This document shows, in pieces, positions 54,001 through 62,882 of a stretch of 64,000 nt of DNA. The notes under the pieces are model-generated. The model saw nothing but the letters and a program-made list of their open reading frames with translations, had not been told where the DNA came from and did no database searches. Source of the DNA: Algoriphagus winogradskyi (lineage in GTDB: Bacteria > Bacteroidota > Bacteroidia > Cytophagales > Cyclobacteriaceae); assembly GCF_900182815.1 (NCBI RefSeq), contig NZ_FXUA01000003.1, positions 124,001-188,000 on the forward strand, read 5' to 3'. Position numbers and translations under genes: made by a program. The first letter of the stretch is position 1. Every line of letters starts with the position of its first letter.

Positions 54001-54199
54001 CTTGTGGTACTTCGATAGAGTAGGTACCATCAAGATCTGATACTGCTCCTATTGTAGTACCTTTTACCAAAACACTGACTCCAATGAGTCCATCTGGATC
54101 TTCGGCTGAAACTAGCTTCCCTGTTACAGTTCTGCTTTGCGCAAAAGCTGAAACACTCACTAGTAACCCCAAGAGTAAACTAAGTAATGTTTTCTTCAT
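51065..54199 (-). CDS. SusC/RagA-family TonB-dependent transporter 2
   Basis: The 1044-residue protein has a signal peptide ending near AFAQS. The regulatory domain (VTGKLVSAEDPDGLIGVSVL), a TonB box near DEVIIVAYG, the plug (SSPLYVVDGVPYD, KDASSTALYGSRAANGV) and the barrel ending in FTVGLNVNL follow. It forms an outer-membrane importer with the SusD protein that follows. The pair is convergent with the first SusCD region and sits next to an S9 peptidase gene, which suggests peptide ligands; this is inference. Confidence 0.95.
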   Translation of the reverse strand: MKKTLLSLLLGLLVSVSAFAQSRTVTGKLVSAEDPDGLIGVSVLVKGTTIGAVSDLDGTYSIEVPQGSTTLVFSYIGYRAHEELIGNRSVINVTMESDVQNLDEVIIVAYGTADKGNFTGSAVSLKGDQIANRPINNVANAIEGQSPGVITTSASGQPGSTPAIRIRGIGSVNASSSPLYVVDGVPYDAAISNLNPEDIEDMTILKDASSTALYGSRAANGVIMITTKKGKKDKSNFTFRVQQGTASRALPEYDRVSAEQYYPLVWESLRNSRLTGGSDLAAANTYASENLIDVLGYNVYNVPDDQIVGVDGTLNSSAVNNFQSLDWFDDIVSRGGRSEYNMTYSGGTGKTDYFASVGYLDEKGFIINSDFQRFTGRLNINTQATDWFKTGVNLSATMSEGNNARTGGSTSYVNPMFFARSMGPIYPVYAQTPMTGGYILDEFGERVFDTGDLIGMGLPRRGTGGSPGRHAYQEALLNVDQIDRDVISARAFAEITFLKHFALRTNIATDVTSLLDIGYDNPIVGDGAPAGRTNRANNRTNSYTFNQLLTYTNTFKEKHFVEVLVGHENYDYKFNYQYLAKQDQILAGNIEPGNFVTISSANGRVDRDRIESVFSRVNYVFDDKYSISGSYRTDGSSRFYEDVRWGTFYSAGAAWSIDKESFFDVPFFDMLKLRASYGEVGNNSIGGLYPWQALYDLGYNNASEPGILQASLAAEDLEWESNNTYDIGLDFAFARRFSGTLEYYSRESQNLLFDVPLSLTTGLSSRSQNIGTLANTGIEFSIQGDIIRNNDFKWTASLNVSTFKNEFKKLPFEEQITGTKKLMVGKSIYDYWLREWMGVDSETGEGLYRAEDYAEDDATTRIVGQDTVTTRQNNARFHYAGTSIPDFFGGVTNTFTYKGFSLNVLVSYSVGGQIYDGVYASLMTADPDGNALHVDALNRWQNPGDITDVPKMDVTGAAQTNAGSDRWLIDGSYLNLRSVNLSYSLPRSLLQRISVAGASVYVAGENLGWMSKRSGMYVSGNFAGTTSNTYTPARTFTVGLNVNL

Positions 54200-54563
54200 A
54201 AATTTTAATTAAAGGTTAACACAAACACAGCCTCCATTGGCTGCTAAATTTTAAACTATTACTAAACTGAAACTAAACTCTCAAATCGTTAGATGAAAAA
54301 ATCATTTTGGGTAAATCGTAAGAATTCTATTCGTTTTTCAAAATATGACGAAAACTGAATTTTTCAATTTTGACATTTTTTAAATGCATTCTTTCTTTTA
54401 TTCAAGCATGACATTGAAAATAAAACACTTTTTTTTAAATTATCGGGTAAAAATAACCTCATCTATTTAAAATTTGCAAGCCGTTTAAGTAAAAAAGCAA
54501 CTTAAAACACAGTGCAAAATGAATAAAAATCAGATTCAATTTGCCTAAAACCATCTCCCACCA
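54200..54563. other. Upstream region of the second SusC gene
   Basis: This 364-base AT-rich stretch carries the minus-strand leader of the SusC gene. I found no coding frame, no clear TAnnTTTG element on the minus strand and no repeat. Confidence 0.5.
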
Positions 54564-54606
54564 ATTGCAAAACCCTCCCTGAATCAGTCTTCAGGAAGGG
54601 TTTTTG
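54564..54606 (-). terminator. Terminator of the S9D-like peptidase gene
   Basis: On the minus strand AAACCCTTCCTGAA pairs with TTCAGGGAGGGTTT around a 6-base loop, with one internal mismatch. It lies 20 bases after the stop at 54627 and is followed by T. Confidence 0.75.
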
Positions 54607-54626
54607 AGTATTTATTGAAAAGAAAA

Positions 54627-57062
54627 TTACTTGGTTCTTTCTACTACATTTTTTTCTTTAACATACTTTTCAAGCCAGTTATCCATTTCCCACAGCATAT
54701 GGTTAATGGATTCCTTAGCTGCGTATCCATGACTCTCATTTGGTAGAAATACAAGTCGTGCAGTGGCACCATGACCTTTTAGTGCATTGTAATATCGCTC
54801 AGATTGTATAGGAAAGGTTCCTGAATTATTGTCTGCCTGACCATGAAGAAGCAGTATCGGAGTTTCTACTTTATGTGCAAAGGAGAAAGGAGACATATTG
54901 AAATACACCTCTGGGGCTTCCCAATACGTTCTTTGCTCATACTGAAACCCAAATGGCGTCAATGTCCTGTTGTATGCGCCACTTCTAGCAATTCCCGCCG
55001 CAAATAAATTGGTATGTGAAAGCAAATTTGCAGTCATAAATGCCCCATAAGAGTGGCCACCGACTGCAATTCTATCTCTGTCACCTATCCCCAAGTCCAC
55101 GATTTCATCTATGGCCGCTTCCGCATTAGCAACAAGCTGATCAATAAAATAATCGTTAGGCTCTTTATCCCCTTCACCTACGATTGGCATTTCGGTTCTA
55201 TCCATGATCGCATAGCCTCGAGTCACCCAGAAAAGAGGTGATCCAGAACTAACCCTCGTAAAGGAATACTGCGAACCTCTTACTTGAGCTGCTACTTCTT
55301 TGGATTTGTATTCCCTTGGATAAGCCCACATTAATACTGGCAAGGGAGCATCTTTCCCTGGCTCAAAACCCTCAGGGGTATAAATCACAGCAGAAAGATT
55401 CAACCCATCATTTCTTTTATAAGTGACCAGCTGTTTTTGTATTCCCTTGATTGATTCATAAGGGTTGTCAAAGTTGGTCAGTTGACGCGGAGCTATTCGC
55501 TTTTTGGTATTGACTAACCAATAATTAGGTTGAATATCAGTGCTCTCCTTAATAGTAATAAATTCTGTAGCATCATCATTTAACACCTTGGCGACTCTTT
55601 CATAAAATGGAGCCTGTGATCTCCAAAGAATCTTCTCCTCTTTTGTTTTGGTATTGAAAGTTGATAAATAAGGCATATCTCCTTCTGGCGATCCTCCTGG
55701 GCTTGTCATATAAACTAAGTCACCTTTGCGAAGCATTACATTTTCCCCAAATTCATTTTCCACCATTACTGGATCACCCGGATCATTGTATAAATCATCC
55801 GATGATCGCTCTATGATCACCTGCTTTGGCTGGGAAGGATCTGAAGGATTAATGATTGATCGCTTGTCCATTCTAGTTCTTGACCAGCGCTCACCCATAA
55901 TAGCAAAAGAATCATCGGACCAAATTATACCTCCGAATCTATAAGGGGTAGTTGCCAGTTTTTGTTTTGCACCAGCAAATGGTGCAGCCAACGTGTAAAT
56001 AATCTCACGCACTTCTACCTCTACCCGTGCATCCCCACCGTCCTGGGCTTCCACCCAATACAGCATGGCAGGCTTATCCGCTCTCCAATTGATATTTCTT
56101 GGACCTGTAACTGTAGCATCAAAACCAGTCGGTCTATTTTCATCCAAAGGAATCTGGGCCAAAGCTTTCACTTTCTTACCATCTATAGACCAAATTTCCA
56201 CATCATATGGAAATCTACTCGCTGGCACCAAATATGAAAATGGCTTCTTAATCAAATCAACCATAATATAGTTTCCATCTGGAGAAAGATCCATTGATTT
56301 GATCATTCCAGACGGACCAATAGGTGTTTTATTCCCTTCCAAGTCAATCTTCATCAACTGAGAATCCATGAAATAGGCAAAAAGCGCTTCATCATAAGAA
56401 TTCTCCAACAAATCCTGATAAGTTCTGCTCGGAGCTGCATCGCCGGTAGTCTCCTGAATAATCGGACCCGCTGGGGCTGCAGGTCTCTTTGGAATCTCTC
56501 CTCGGGTTGGATTTACTGCTTTTACTAGCAATTTATTATCTGGAGTCCAAGCAACTGGATTTCCATAGACATCATTGATGATTTTATCAGTAAGCTTTTT
56601 CGCAGAAAAGGTATTCATATCGACAAGCCATAAACTTATACCATCAGCATCAGTCTGAATGAAGCTCATGTACTTTTCGTCATGAGAAAAGCTCATTCCG
56701 CCCATATTTGGCATGGAAGGCAATCCTGTAATCTGAATCTCCTCTCCTGATTGAGTTTTCTTAATTTTGATATTCTCTACACCTATTTGGCGGCTTGGGC
56801 CAGATGTAGCAGGATTAATTCTCATTCCAGCTATTTTTAATTCTGGTTGAGAAAGCGTCTCTATACTTGGATTATCTGAACGCTCCATGAGCAGCATCCA
56901 TTCCCCATTTTTGCTCCATCTTACTGAAGGCGTACTTGGCGCATTGACCAAGTCAGCTATTGCTTTGGGAGGAGTTTGATATGTGCTCTGCCCAAACAGT
57001 TCTACCCCTTGGAATCCGAGGAAAATAACTAAAGCAAAGATTTTAGTAGCTCTTATTTTCAT
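54627..57062 (-). CDS. Secreted S9 peptidase, glutamyl-endopeptidase-like (S9D)
   Basis: The 811-residue protein has a signal peptide ending near ELFGQS. A beta-propeller-type region with PELKIAGMRINPATSGPSRQ follows, then an alpha/beta-hydrolase domain with nucleophile Ser671 in VGGHSYGAFMTANLL and the catalytic His in NESHGYAAKE. The N-terminal LKIAGMRI and PSR pattern resembles the S9D group, which includes plant glutamyl endopeptidase. It probably degrades peptides in the periplasm. It lies upstream of the second SusCD pair on the same strand, but a terminator separates them. Confidence 0.88.
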   Translation of the reverse strand: MKIRATKIFALVIFLGFQGVELFGQSTYQTPPKAIADLVNAPSTPSVRWSKNGEWMLLMERSDNPSIETLSQPELKIAGMRINPATSGPSRQIGVENIKIKKTQSGEEIQITGLPSMPNMGGMSFSHDEKYMSFIQTDADGISLWLVDMNTFSAKKLTDKIINDVYGNPVAWTPDNKLLVKAVNPTRGEIPKRPAAPAGPIIQETTGDAAPSRTYQDLLENSYDEALFAYFMDSQLMKIDLEGNKTPIGPSGMIKSMDLSPDGNYIMVDLIKKPFSYLVPASRFPYDVEIWSIDGKKVKALAQIPLDENRPTGFDATVTGPRNINWRADKPAMLYWVEAQDGGDARVEVEVREIIYTLAAPFAGAKQKLATTPYRFGGIIWSDDSFAIMGERWSRTRMDKRSIINPSDPSQPKQVIIERSSDDLYNDPGDPVMVENEFGENVMLRKGDLVYMTSPGGSPEGDMPYLSTFNTKTKEEKILWRSQAPFYERVAKVLNDDATEFITIKESTDIQPNYWLVNTKKRIAPRQLTNFDNPYESIKGIQKQLVTYKRNDGLNLSAVIYTPEGFEPGKDAPLPVLMWAYPREYKSKEVAAQVRGSQYSFTRVSSGSPLFWVTRGYAIMDRTEMPIVGEGDKEPNDYFIDQLVANAEAAIDEIVDLGIGDRDRIAVGGHSYGAFMTANLLSHTNLFAAGIARSGAYNRTLTPFGFQYEQRTYWEAPEVYFNMSPFSFAHKVETPILLLHGQADNNSGTFPIQSERYYNALKGHGATARLVFLPNESHGYAAKESINHMLWEMDNWLEKYVKEKNVVERTK

Positions 57063-57265
57063 ATTGTTATATTTTGGTTAGTGAAAAGTACCATAAACAA
57101 ACCAAAGCCATAACAGGATTACGATAAGAGGCTAAAAAACAGTTTAAATCACATTTTTATTGAAAAAACTGGAAAACAACACCTTATATCTAGAAATTCA
57201 ACTGCCAAAAAAGCTATTATCATAAATTCTCTACCCAACAAAAAAGAAATACACTTTTATCAAGT

Positions 57266-57685
57266 ATGTCAGAACTAAAAACCCAACCCACAAATGCTTC
57301 GGTGGAAGACTTTCTCAACGCCATAGAACATCCTACCCGAAATGACGATGGATTTAAACTCCTGCAAATCTTCAAAGAGGAAACCGGTAAAGATGCCGTC
57401 ATGTGGGGACCAAGTATTGTAGGTTTTGGCAGCTATAGTTACCAGTATTCTTCTGGTAAAGTAATGGACTGGTTTCCAGTAGGCTATTCACCAAGAAAAC
57501 AGTCAATTGCCATTTACATCATGCTTGAATGGACGATTTTGGAACCTTTTCTTTCAAAACTAGGTAAACATAAAAAATCAAAAGGATGTCTTTATATCAA
57601 CAAAATGTCTGACGTTGATGAAGAAATTTTTCGGGAAATGATCCGTACTTCCATAAATTTAGTCTATCACAATAACCAAAAATAA
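57266..57685 (+). CDS. DUF1801-family protein
   Basis: The 139-residue protein matches DUF1801: SVEDFLNAIEHPTRNDDG, then VMWGPSIVGFGSYSYQYSSG, FPVGYSPRKQSIAIYIM and a C-terminal CLYINKMSDVDEEIFREMI. No signal peptide is visible. The family is thought to be a cytosolic small-domain protein; its role is unknown. It lies 4 bases before the DUF1835 gene, so the two are likely co-transcribed. Confidence 0.85.
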   Translation: MSELKTQPTNASVEDFLNAIEHPTRNDDGFKLLQIFKEETGKDAVMWGPSIVGFGSYSYQYSSGKVMDWFPVGYSPRKQSIAIYIMLEWTILEPFLSKLGKHKKSKGCLYINKMSDVDEEIFREMIRTSINLVYHNNQK

Positions 57686-57689
57686 AATC

Positions 57690-58442
57690 ATGCTACACGT
57701 TTTAAATGGTGACGCCTTAGCTGAAGTTTTTCCGGCAAGTATCCCTGGTAAAATCGCAGTTGCCAGGGAAGCTCTCATAGATGGCCCTGTAAAAGCAAAT
57801 TCAATAGAAGGGCTCTGGCTGATTCGAGAGAAATTTCTAAAATCGAATTATACAGGGGCTTCCGAAGAGGATTATTTTACAAAAGTGGTTCCTGAGTTTG
57901 AAAAAATCATGACTGCTACTGCAGATACCAAGGTTTATCTCTGGTTTGAAAATGATCTTTTTTGTCAGGTCAACTTGTGGTTTTCCATGTTTTTACTGAA
58001 AAATCACACAGGCGACGTTTACCTGGTGTCGCCAACTACCGACCTCATTGAGGGTTTTGGAGGCATGAATCAACTGCAATTGGAACAAGCCTACCGAAAT
58101 GCCAAATTGCTCACCAAAAACGAAAGACATATCCTGCGTGATATGTGGGATCTGTACCAAAGACCGGACGTTTCTGAAGCTCTTACCCTTTCCAAACAAG
58201 TGAGCCCAGAGCTACCATTTCTGTATCCCGCAGTAGTAGCTTGGAAAGAATCCCTTCCGCATGGAGAATATTTGGGCAAGCCAAAAGAGGCTCTGAAAGA
58301 AATCTCAGCACAACTGGAAACAGATGATTTCGGTAAAATCTTTCGCGCTTTCCACATCAAATATCCTATTTATGGATACGGCGATTTGCAAGTGAAACGA
58401 CTTTGGGAAGAACTGAAAAAAGAAGAAAAAGAAGTGAAATAA
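57690..58442 (+). CDS. DUF1835-family protein
   Basis: The 250-residue protein has the DUF1835 start (MLHVLNGDALAEVFPASIPG, AREALIDGPVKA) and an acidic motif EEDYFTKVVPEFEKIM, then VYLWFENDLFCQVNLWF. Related proteins occur beside regulators in many bacteria but no activity is known. A terminator follows at 58449. Confidence 0.85.
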   Translation: MLHVLNGDALAEVFPASIPGKIAVAREALIDGPVKANSIEGLWLIREKFLKSNYTGASEEDYFTKVVPEFEKIMTATADTKVYLWFENDLFCQVNLWFSMFLLKNHTGDVYLVSPTTDLIEGFGGMNQLQLEQAYRNAKLLTKNERHILRDMWDLYQRPDVSEALTLSKQVSPELPFLYPAVVAWKESLPHGEYLGKPKEALKEISAQLETDDFGKIFRAFHIKYPIYGYGDLQVKRLWEELKKEEKEVK

Positions 58443-58448
58443 TTACTA

Positions 58449-58482
58449 AAAAGGAGCTGCTCAACACAGCTCCTTTTGTTTT
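58449..58482. terminator. Terminator between convergent genes
   Basis: The stem AAAAGGAGCTG / CAGCTCCTTTT with a 7-base loop is followed by a T-rich run. It lies 6 bases after the DUF1835 stop and next to the stop of the minus-strand membrane protein at 58486. Confidence 0.8.
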
Positions 58483-58485
58483 TAA

Positions 58486-59079
58486 TCAATCGATGTCACG
58501 AAGCATTTTTTCAGAAGCTGAAATTGTCCCTTTATACTTTTTATAAACGAAGCGTGTGAATAAAAACATAAATATTAAACCTCCTGGAACATATAATCCC
58601 CAAAACCATGGTTTCTGAATTATCTCATCAGCCCCATTCAACTCCACAAGTGGCGGCAATATGGCAATCATTAAGATGACACCAAAAATCATCCCATAGC
58701 GCTGAACCTTCCAAAACCTAACCTTGCTTTTGACAAACTTGTCCATTATCCCAGCCGGAGTTTCAGTATCAATTTTCAAATCCCTCATTCCTTTTATTGC
58801 TGTCAAACTAGCTGTTGGTAGTGCGATCATAAGAAAGATACAGACGAGTGCAAATATTTGATTGTACCACAATTCAAACTCTCCAAATCGAGAAAGAAAG
58901 TACATCGCATAGCCCACACAGACCAAAGATCCTATTATTTCGGGGATTCTGACACTGTTAAGCTTACTTCTGAATTTTTGCTTGGTGATTTCCATAAGAA
59001 GTTCTTTTTGGATTTTATCTTGTTTTTCCACCTGCAGGCTGAGGTCAGCCCAAAGTGACTTCATTTCATCGAGTTCCAT
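58486..59079 (-). CDS. Four-TM membrane protein, likely partner of the ECF sigma factor
   Basis: The 197-residue protein begins MELDEMKSLWADLSLQVEKQ, a cytosolic helical segment. Four hydrophobic segments follow (about residues 50-68, 75-95, 128-148 and 163-182). It starts within the end of the sigma gene (14-base overlap), the usual place of an anti-sigma factor. No zinc-binding ZAS motif is seen, so it would be an atypical anti-sigma. The MELDEMKxLW start is shared by a Bacteroidota group found next to sigma genes. Confidence 0.65.
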   Translation of the reverse strand: MELDEMKSLWADLSLQVEKQDKIQKELLMEITKQKFRSKLNSVRIPEIIGSLVCVGYAMYFLSRFGEFELWYNQIFALVCIFLMIALPTASLTAIKGMRDLKIDTETPAGIMDKFVKSKVRFWKVQRYGMIFGVILMIAILPPLVELNGADEIIQKPWFWGLYVPGGLIFMFLFTRFVYKKYKGTISASEKMLRDID

Positions 59080-59575
59080 CGGTAGTAGATTTAGGATTCA
59101 TTTCTGATTTTAGTTTTTGCCTGATTCTAGACATTCTTGTACCTACGTTGCTCACTGAGATTCCGGAGATCTCAGCGATTTCCTCGTAGGTTTTTTCTTC
59201 CAAAAAGAGAAAAATGATTCCCCTATCCAGCAGATTCAATTTTCTGATCTGGGTATAAAGTAGCTGGATTTTCTCTTCTCGCTCAGAATCATTTGACTCA
59301 GAAAATTGAATGGTTACCTGGTCAAAAGGCAGGGTATTCAACTGTTTTTTGGACTTATTCAAATGAGTAATAGCCGTGTTCATGCCCACTCTGTACAACC
59401 AAGTACTAGGCTTCGAAGCTTTTTTGAAATGGTCAAAAGACTTCCACGTCTGGTAAACAATCTCTTGATACAAATCATCCTGTTCGGCTTTTTCCTTCGC
59501 ATAGATCGTGGCGATCTTATAGATCAGTCCTTGATTTTCATGGATAAGATTGACGAACTCTTCCTCTTTACTCAT
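59066..59575 (-). CDS. ECF-type sigma-70-family factor
   Basis: The 169-residue factor has region 2 (YKIATIYAKEKAEQDDLYQE, IVYQTWKSFDHF) and region 4 with a helix-turn-helix (EKTYEEIAEISGISVSNVGT). It lacks regions 1 and 3. It is expected to direct RNA polymerase to an extracytoplasmic-stress or envelope regulon. Controlled presumably by the overlapping membrane protein gene. Confidence 0.93.
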   Translation of the reverse strand: MSKEEEFVNLIHENQGLIYKIATIYAKEKAEQDDLYQEIVYQTWKSFDHFKKASKPSTWLYRVGMNTAITHLNKSKKQLNTLPFDQVTIQFSESNDSEREEKIQLLYTQIRKLNLLDRGIIFLFLEEKTYEEIAEISGISVSNVGTRMSRIRQKLKSEMNPKSTTDGTR

Positions 59576-59717
59576 TTGATTTCATTTACTCCATTAGTCT
59601 TGGTTCTTAGATAAAAATCACAGAATTGCTGAAAAATTTTTAGAAAGTATCCAAAATTAATTGGAAACGCATATTTCTTTCAGTTAGGGAATCGAGTCAC
59701 AATGCTTAATTTCGGGT

Positions 59718-60695
59718 ATGCAATGGTCCACCGAATTCACTATTCCTGAATCACAATTTCCTATTTCCCATCAGAGCAAAATCCTAAGTATGGGTTCCTG
59801 CTTTGCGCAGACGATTGGGCAGAAGATGATTGATGCTAAAATGGATTGTCTGATCAATCCTTTCGGGACGATCTTCCACCCGATGATTCTGGGTGATCTG
59901 CTGGATCATGCCATGTTTCAGGATAAAATGGAAGAAAATGGAGTGATCGAACGTGATGGGGTATTTTTCTATTTTGGCACACACTCAGATCTCCATGGTT
60001 TTTCTAAGGAAGATTTGGAGCAAAAATATACCCTAAAACTAGCGCAAGTGAAAGAGTATCTGGAAACAGGAACTCATCTAATCCTGACTTTTGGTACATC
60101 TTGGATTTACGAGACAGCAGAATTCGGAAGAGTAGCCAACTGCCACAAAATTCCGCAGAAGCATTTTAGAAAGAAACTCGTGTCTTTGAATGAGATGACT
60201 TCTCATTTCGATCACATTTTTGGAAACATTTCCAGAGCATATCCGAACCTTAAAATCATCTTAACTGTCAGTCCAGTCCGACACATCAAAGATGGGCTAC
60301 CTGAAAACCAACTCAGCAAGAGCCTCCTAAGGGTGTTATGCTATGAGTTAGAAAAAAGATACAATAACATCACTTACTTCCCTGCTTACGAAATAATTAT
60401 AGATGAATTGCGAGACTATCGCTTTTATAAGTCTGACTTGATTCATCCGAGTGAGGAAGCAGAAAATTATATCTGGGAAAAGTGGAAATCCACACATTTC
60501 ACAGCAGAAACTAAGGCTAAAGCAGAGGAAATTCGAAAAATCCACCTGGAACTTTCCCATCGCCCACTCAATCCAAAAAGTGAGGCCCATCAAAAGTTCC
60601 TACAGAATCTTCTAAGAAAGCTGGAACGAATGAATGAGGAATTTGATTTTTCTAAGGAGATCTCTTCAGTTAAAACACGAATATTAACTAGTTAG
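59718..60695 (+). CDS. GSCFA-domain protein
   Basis: The 325-residue protein has the diagnostic KILSMGSCFAQTIGQKMI near the N-terminus, PFGTIFHPM and a central ILTFGTSWIYET. The motif region near the end includes DLIHPSEEAENYIWEKW, which resembles the catalytic Asp/His end of SGNH hydrolases. GSCFA proteins are proposed esterase- or acyltransferase-like enzymes; no substrate is known. It is divergent from the sigma factor. Confidence 0.88.
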   Translation: MQWSTEFTIPESQFPISHQSKILSMGSCFAQTIGQKMIDAKMDCLINPFGTIFHPMILGDLLDHAMFQDKMEENGVIERDGVFFYFGTHSDLHGFSKEDLEQKYTLKLAQVKEYLETGTHLILTFGTSWIYETAEFGRVANCHKIPQKHFRKKLVSLNEMTSHFDHIFGNISRAYPNLKIILTVSPVRHIKDGLPENQLSKSLLRVLCYELEKRYNNITYFPAYEIIIDELRDYRFYKSDLIHPSEEAENYIWEKWKSTHFTAETKAKAEEIRKIHLELSHRPLNPKSEAHQKFLQNLLRKLERMNEEFDFSKEISSVKTRILTS

Positions 60696-60850
60696 ATTTA
60701 CGAAGTACGCTATACGATTTACGAGATTATCCTTAGTGTTATACATATCCTACAGTCATTTCCATTCAAAAAAACCTTACAACCCTCCCACTTTCCAACC
60801 CATTATCTTTTAATTTTTCAATTTTAAAATATTTCAATTTTCCAATTAAC
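60695..60850. repeat. Intergenic short repeats between GSCFA and YyaL-like genes
   Basis: The 9-bp GATTTACGA occurs at 60695-60703 and 60716-60724. Downstream is an AT-rich run with TTTTTCAATTTT, ATTTCAATTTT and CCAATTAACT, similar in flavour to the TTTCAAATTT blocks around the four-helix gene. No coding frame is seen. Confidence 0.45.
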
Positions 60851-60851
60851 T

Positions 60852-62879
60852 ATGTCCAATCGCCTAATTCATTCCCAATCTCCCTACCTACTCCAACATG
60901 CACATAACCCTGTCGATTGGATGCCTTGGGGGGCTGAAGCATTAGAAAAAGCGAAAAGTGAAAACAAACCTATCTTGGTTTCAATTGGCTATTCGGCATG
61001 CCACTGGTGTCATGTGATGGAGCGGGAAAGTTTCGAAGATGAGGCTACCGCTGAGATCATGAATGCTCATTTTGTCTGCATCAAAATCGACCGGGAAGAG
61101 CGACCTGACATCGATAATATTTATATGGATGCGGTTCAGGCGATGGGATTGCAAGGAGGTTGGCCTCTGAATGTTTTTTTGATGCCAAATCAAAAACCTT
61201 TTTATGGGGGTACCTACTTCCCAAATCAGCAGTGGAAAGGACTTTTGTCAAACATCGCCAATGCCTTTGAAAAGCATGAAGATCAATTGGCTGAAAGTGC
61301 CGAAGGATTTGGCACCAGTCTCAATAGAAGGGAAACTGATAAATACGGGATTTCTGCCGGAAATCAGGAATTGGACCCGGATGAACTCGCAGAAATTGCT
61401 ACCAAGATAATCGCTCAATTTGATTCAGAATGGGGAGGTATGAATCGCGTTCCTAAATTCCCTATGCCAGCAATCTGGCATTTCATTCTAGATTATGCAG
61501 TGCTGTGCAAGAATGAAGCTATGCTCGAAAAAGTCTTTTTCACTCTGAAAAAGATCGGAATGGGCGGGATTTACGATCAATTGAGAGGTGGATTTGCCCG
61601 CTATTCTGTGGATGGAGAATGGTTTGCCCCGCACTTCGAAAAGATGTTATACGACAATGGGCAACTGCTAGAATTGTACGCAAAAGCATATCAAGTGAGC
61701 GAAGACGAGTTTTTCAAAGAGAAGGTTACTGAAACTGTAGGTTGGCTAGAAGCAGAAATGCTAACTAAAGAAGGTGGATTTCATGCGGCACAGGATGCAG
61801 ATTCTGAAGGTGTGGAAGGTAAATTCTATGTTTGGACTTACGAGGAGTTGAAGGAACTGATTCCAGAGGAATTACCTTGGTTTAGCAAATTATATAATCT
61901 CAAACCAGGTGGAAACTGGGAAGAAGGAGTGAATATTCTCTTCCAAACAGAAGAAGAAGCTGCGCTAGCGAAAGAGTTTGGAATGAGTGCATCTGATTTC
62001 AAATCCAAGCTCAAGCATATAAAATCCCATCTTCTAGAAGTACGAAACCGACGGATTTTCCCAGGAAAAGACGATAAAATCCTAAGCGGATGGAATGGTC
62101 TGATGAGCGCAGGATTAATTCAATCCTATTATGCAACTGGAGAAAAAAGTATGCTGGATTTGGCTATCCGCAACTTGGAATTTCTTCAGGAAAAACTACT
62201 GATTGATGGAGTTTTACATCGAGCTTACAAAAATGGTAAGGCTTACACTCCTGGATTTTTGGAAGATTATGCAGCAGTGATCAGAGCATCTATGATGGCA
62301 TTTGAAGCAAATGGAGATGCTAGATGGCTGGATTTGGCAAGATCTCTCTCAGATTTTTGCATGGCAGAGTTTTACGATGAAAGCGATGGTTTTTTCTTCT
62401 TCAACAACCCCAAAGCAGAGAAACTGATCGCTAATAAAAAAGAGCTTTTCGATAATGTCATTCCGGCTTCCAACTCGATCATGGCGAGGAATTTTCATCG
62501 ACTTTCTCTTTTTACCTACGAAGAGAAATACTCTGAAATCGCTTCAAAAATGCTCGGTGGCATGAAAGAACTTATTCTGAAAGAACCTGGATTTCTCTGT
62601 AATTGGGCAAGTTTATTTTTGGAAAAGCTTGTCCCAACTGCCGAAATCGCTATTATCGGAAAGGGAGCATCCGAGAAGGTTAAGGAATTTCAGCAAAACT
62701 ATTCGTCAAATATGATTTTAGCTTTTTCAGATAGTTTGACACAAAATGCCGCTATTCTTGCTGACAAAACTCCTGATTCGTCAGGAAATGCCTTAATTTA
62801 TGTGTGCTTTGATCATACCTGCCGCAAACCAGTGAGCACGTATGAGGAAGCGATTTCACAACTCCCCTATTTAGCTTAA
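60852..62879 (+). CDS. YyaL/SSP411-like thioredoxin-domain protein
   Basis: The 675-residue protein has an N-terminal DUF255 thioredoxin-like domain with Cys50-x-x-Cys53 ([16 protein letters not shown]) and [15 protein letters not shown] long six-hairpin-like C-terminal region with [20 protein letters not shown] and [13 protein letters not shown] follows. The fold combination is conserved from bacteria to human SSP411. Its catalytic role is uncertain. Cytosolic; no signal peptide. priA follows 3 bases later. Confidence 0.92.
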   Translation: MSNRLIHSQSPYLLQHAHNPVDWMPWGAEALEKAKSENKPILVSIGYSACHWCHVMERESFEDEATAEIMNAHFVCIKIDREERPDIDNIYMDAVQAMGLQGGWPLNVFLMPNQKPFYGGTYFPNQQWKGLLSNIANAFEKHEDQLAESAEGFGTSLNRRETDKYGISAGNQELDPDELAEIATKIIAQFDSEWGGMNRVPKFPMPAIWHFILDYAVLCKNEAMLEKVFFTLKKIGMGGIYDQLRGGFARYSVDGEWFAPHFEKMLYDNGQLLELYAKAYQVSEDEFFKEKVTETVGWLEAEMLTKEGGFHAAQDADSEGVEGKFYVWTYEELKELIPEELPWFSKLYNLKPGGNWEEGVNILFQTEEEAALAKEFGMSASDFKSKLKHIKSHLLEVRNRRIFPGKDDKILSGWNGLMSAGLIQSYYATGEKSMLDLAIRNLEFLQEKLLIDGVLHRAYKNGKAYTPGFLEDYAAVIRASMMAFEANGDARWLDLARSLSDFCMAEFYDESDGFFFFNNPKAEKLIANKKELFDNVIPASNSIMARNFHRLSLFTYEEKYSEIASKMLGGMKELILKEPGFLCNWASLFLEKLVPTAEIAIIGKGASEKVKEFQQNYSSNMILAFSDSLTQNAAILADKTPDSSGNALIYVCFDHTCRKPVSTYEEAISQLPYLA

Positions 62880-62882
62880 TCC

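Noticed and set aside
43153..54199. A classical polysaccharide utilisation locus
   Set aside because: SusC/SusD pairs are present but no carbohydrate-active enzymes, sugar transporters or typical hybrid regulators are seen nearby.
60815..60850. CRISPR-like repeats in AT-rich intergenic DNA
   Set aside because: Repeats are short, irregular and AT-rich, with no spacers of constant length and no cas genes.
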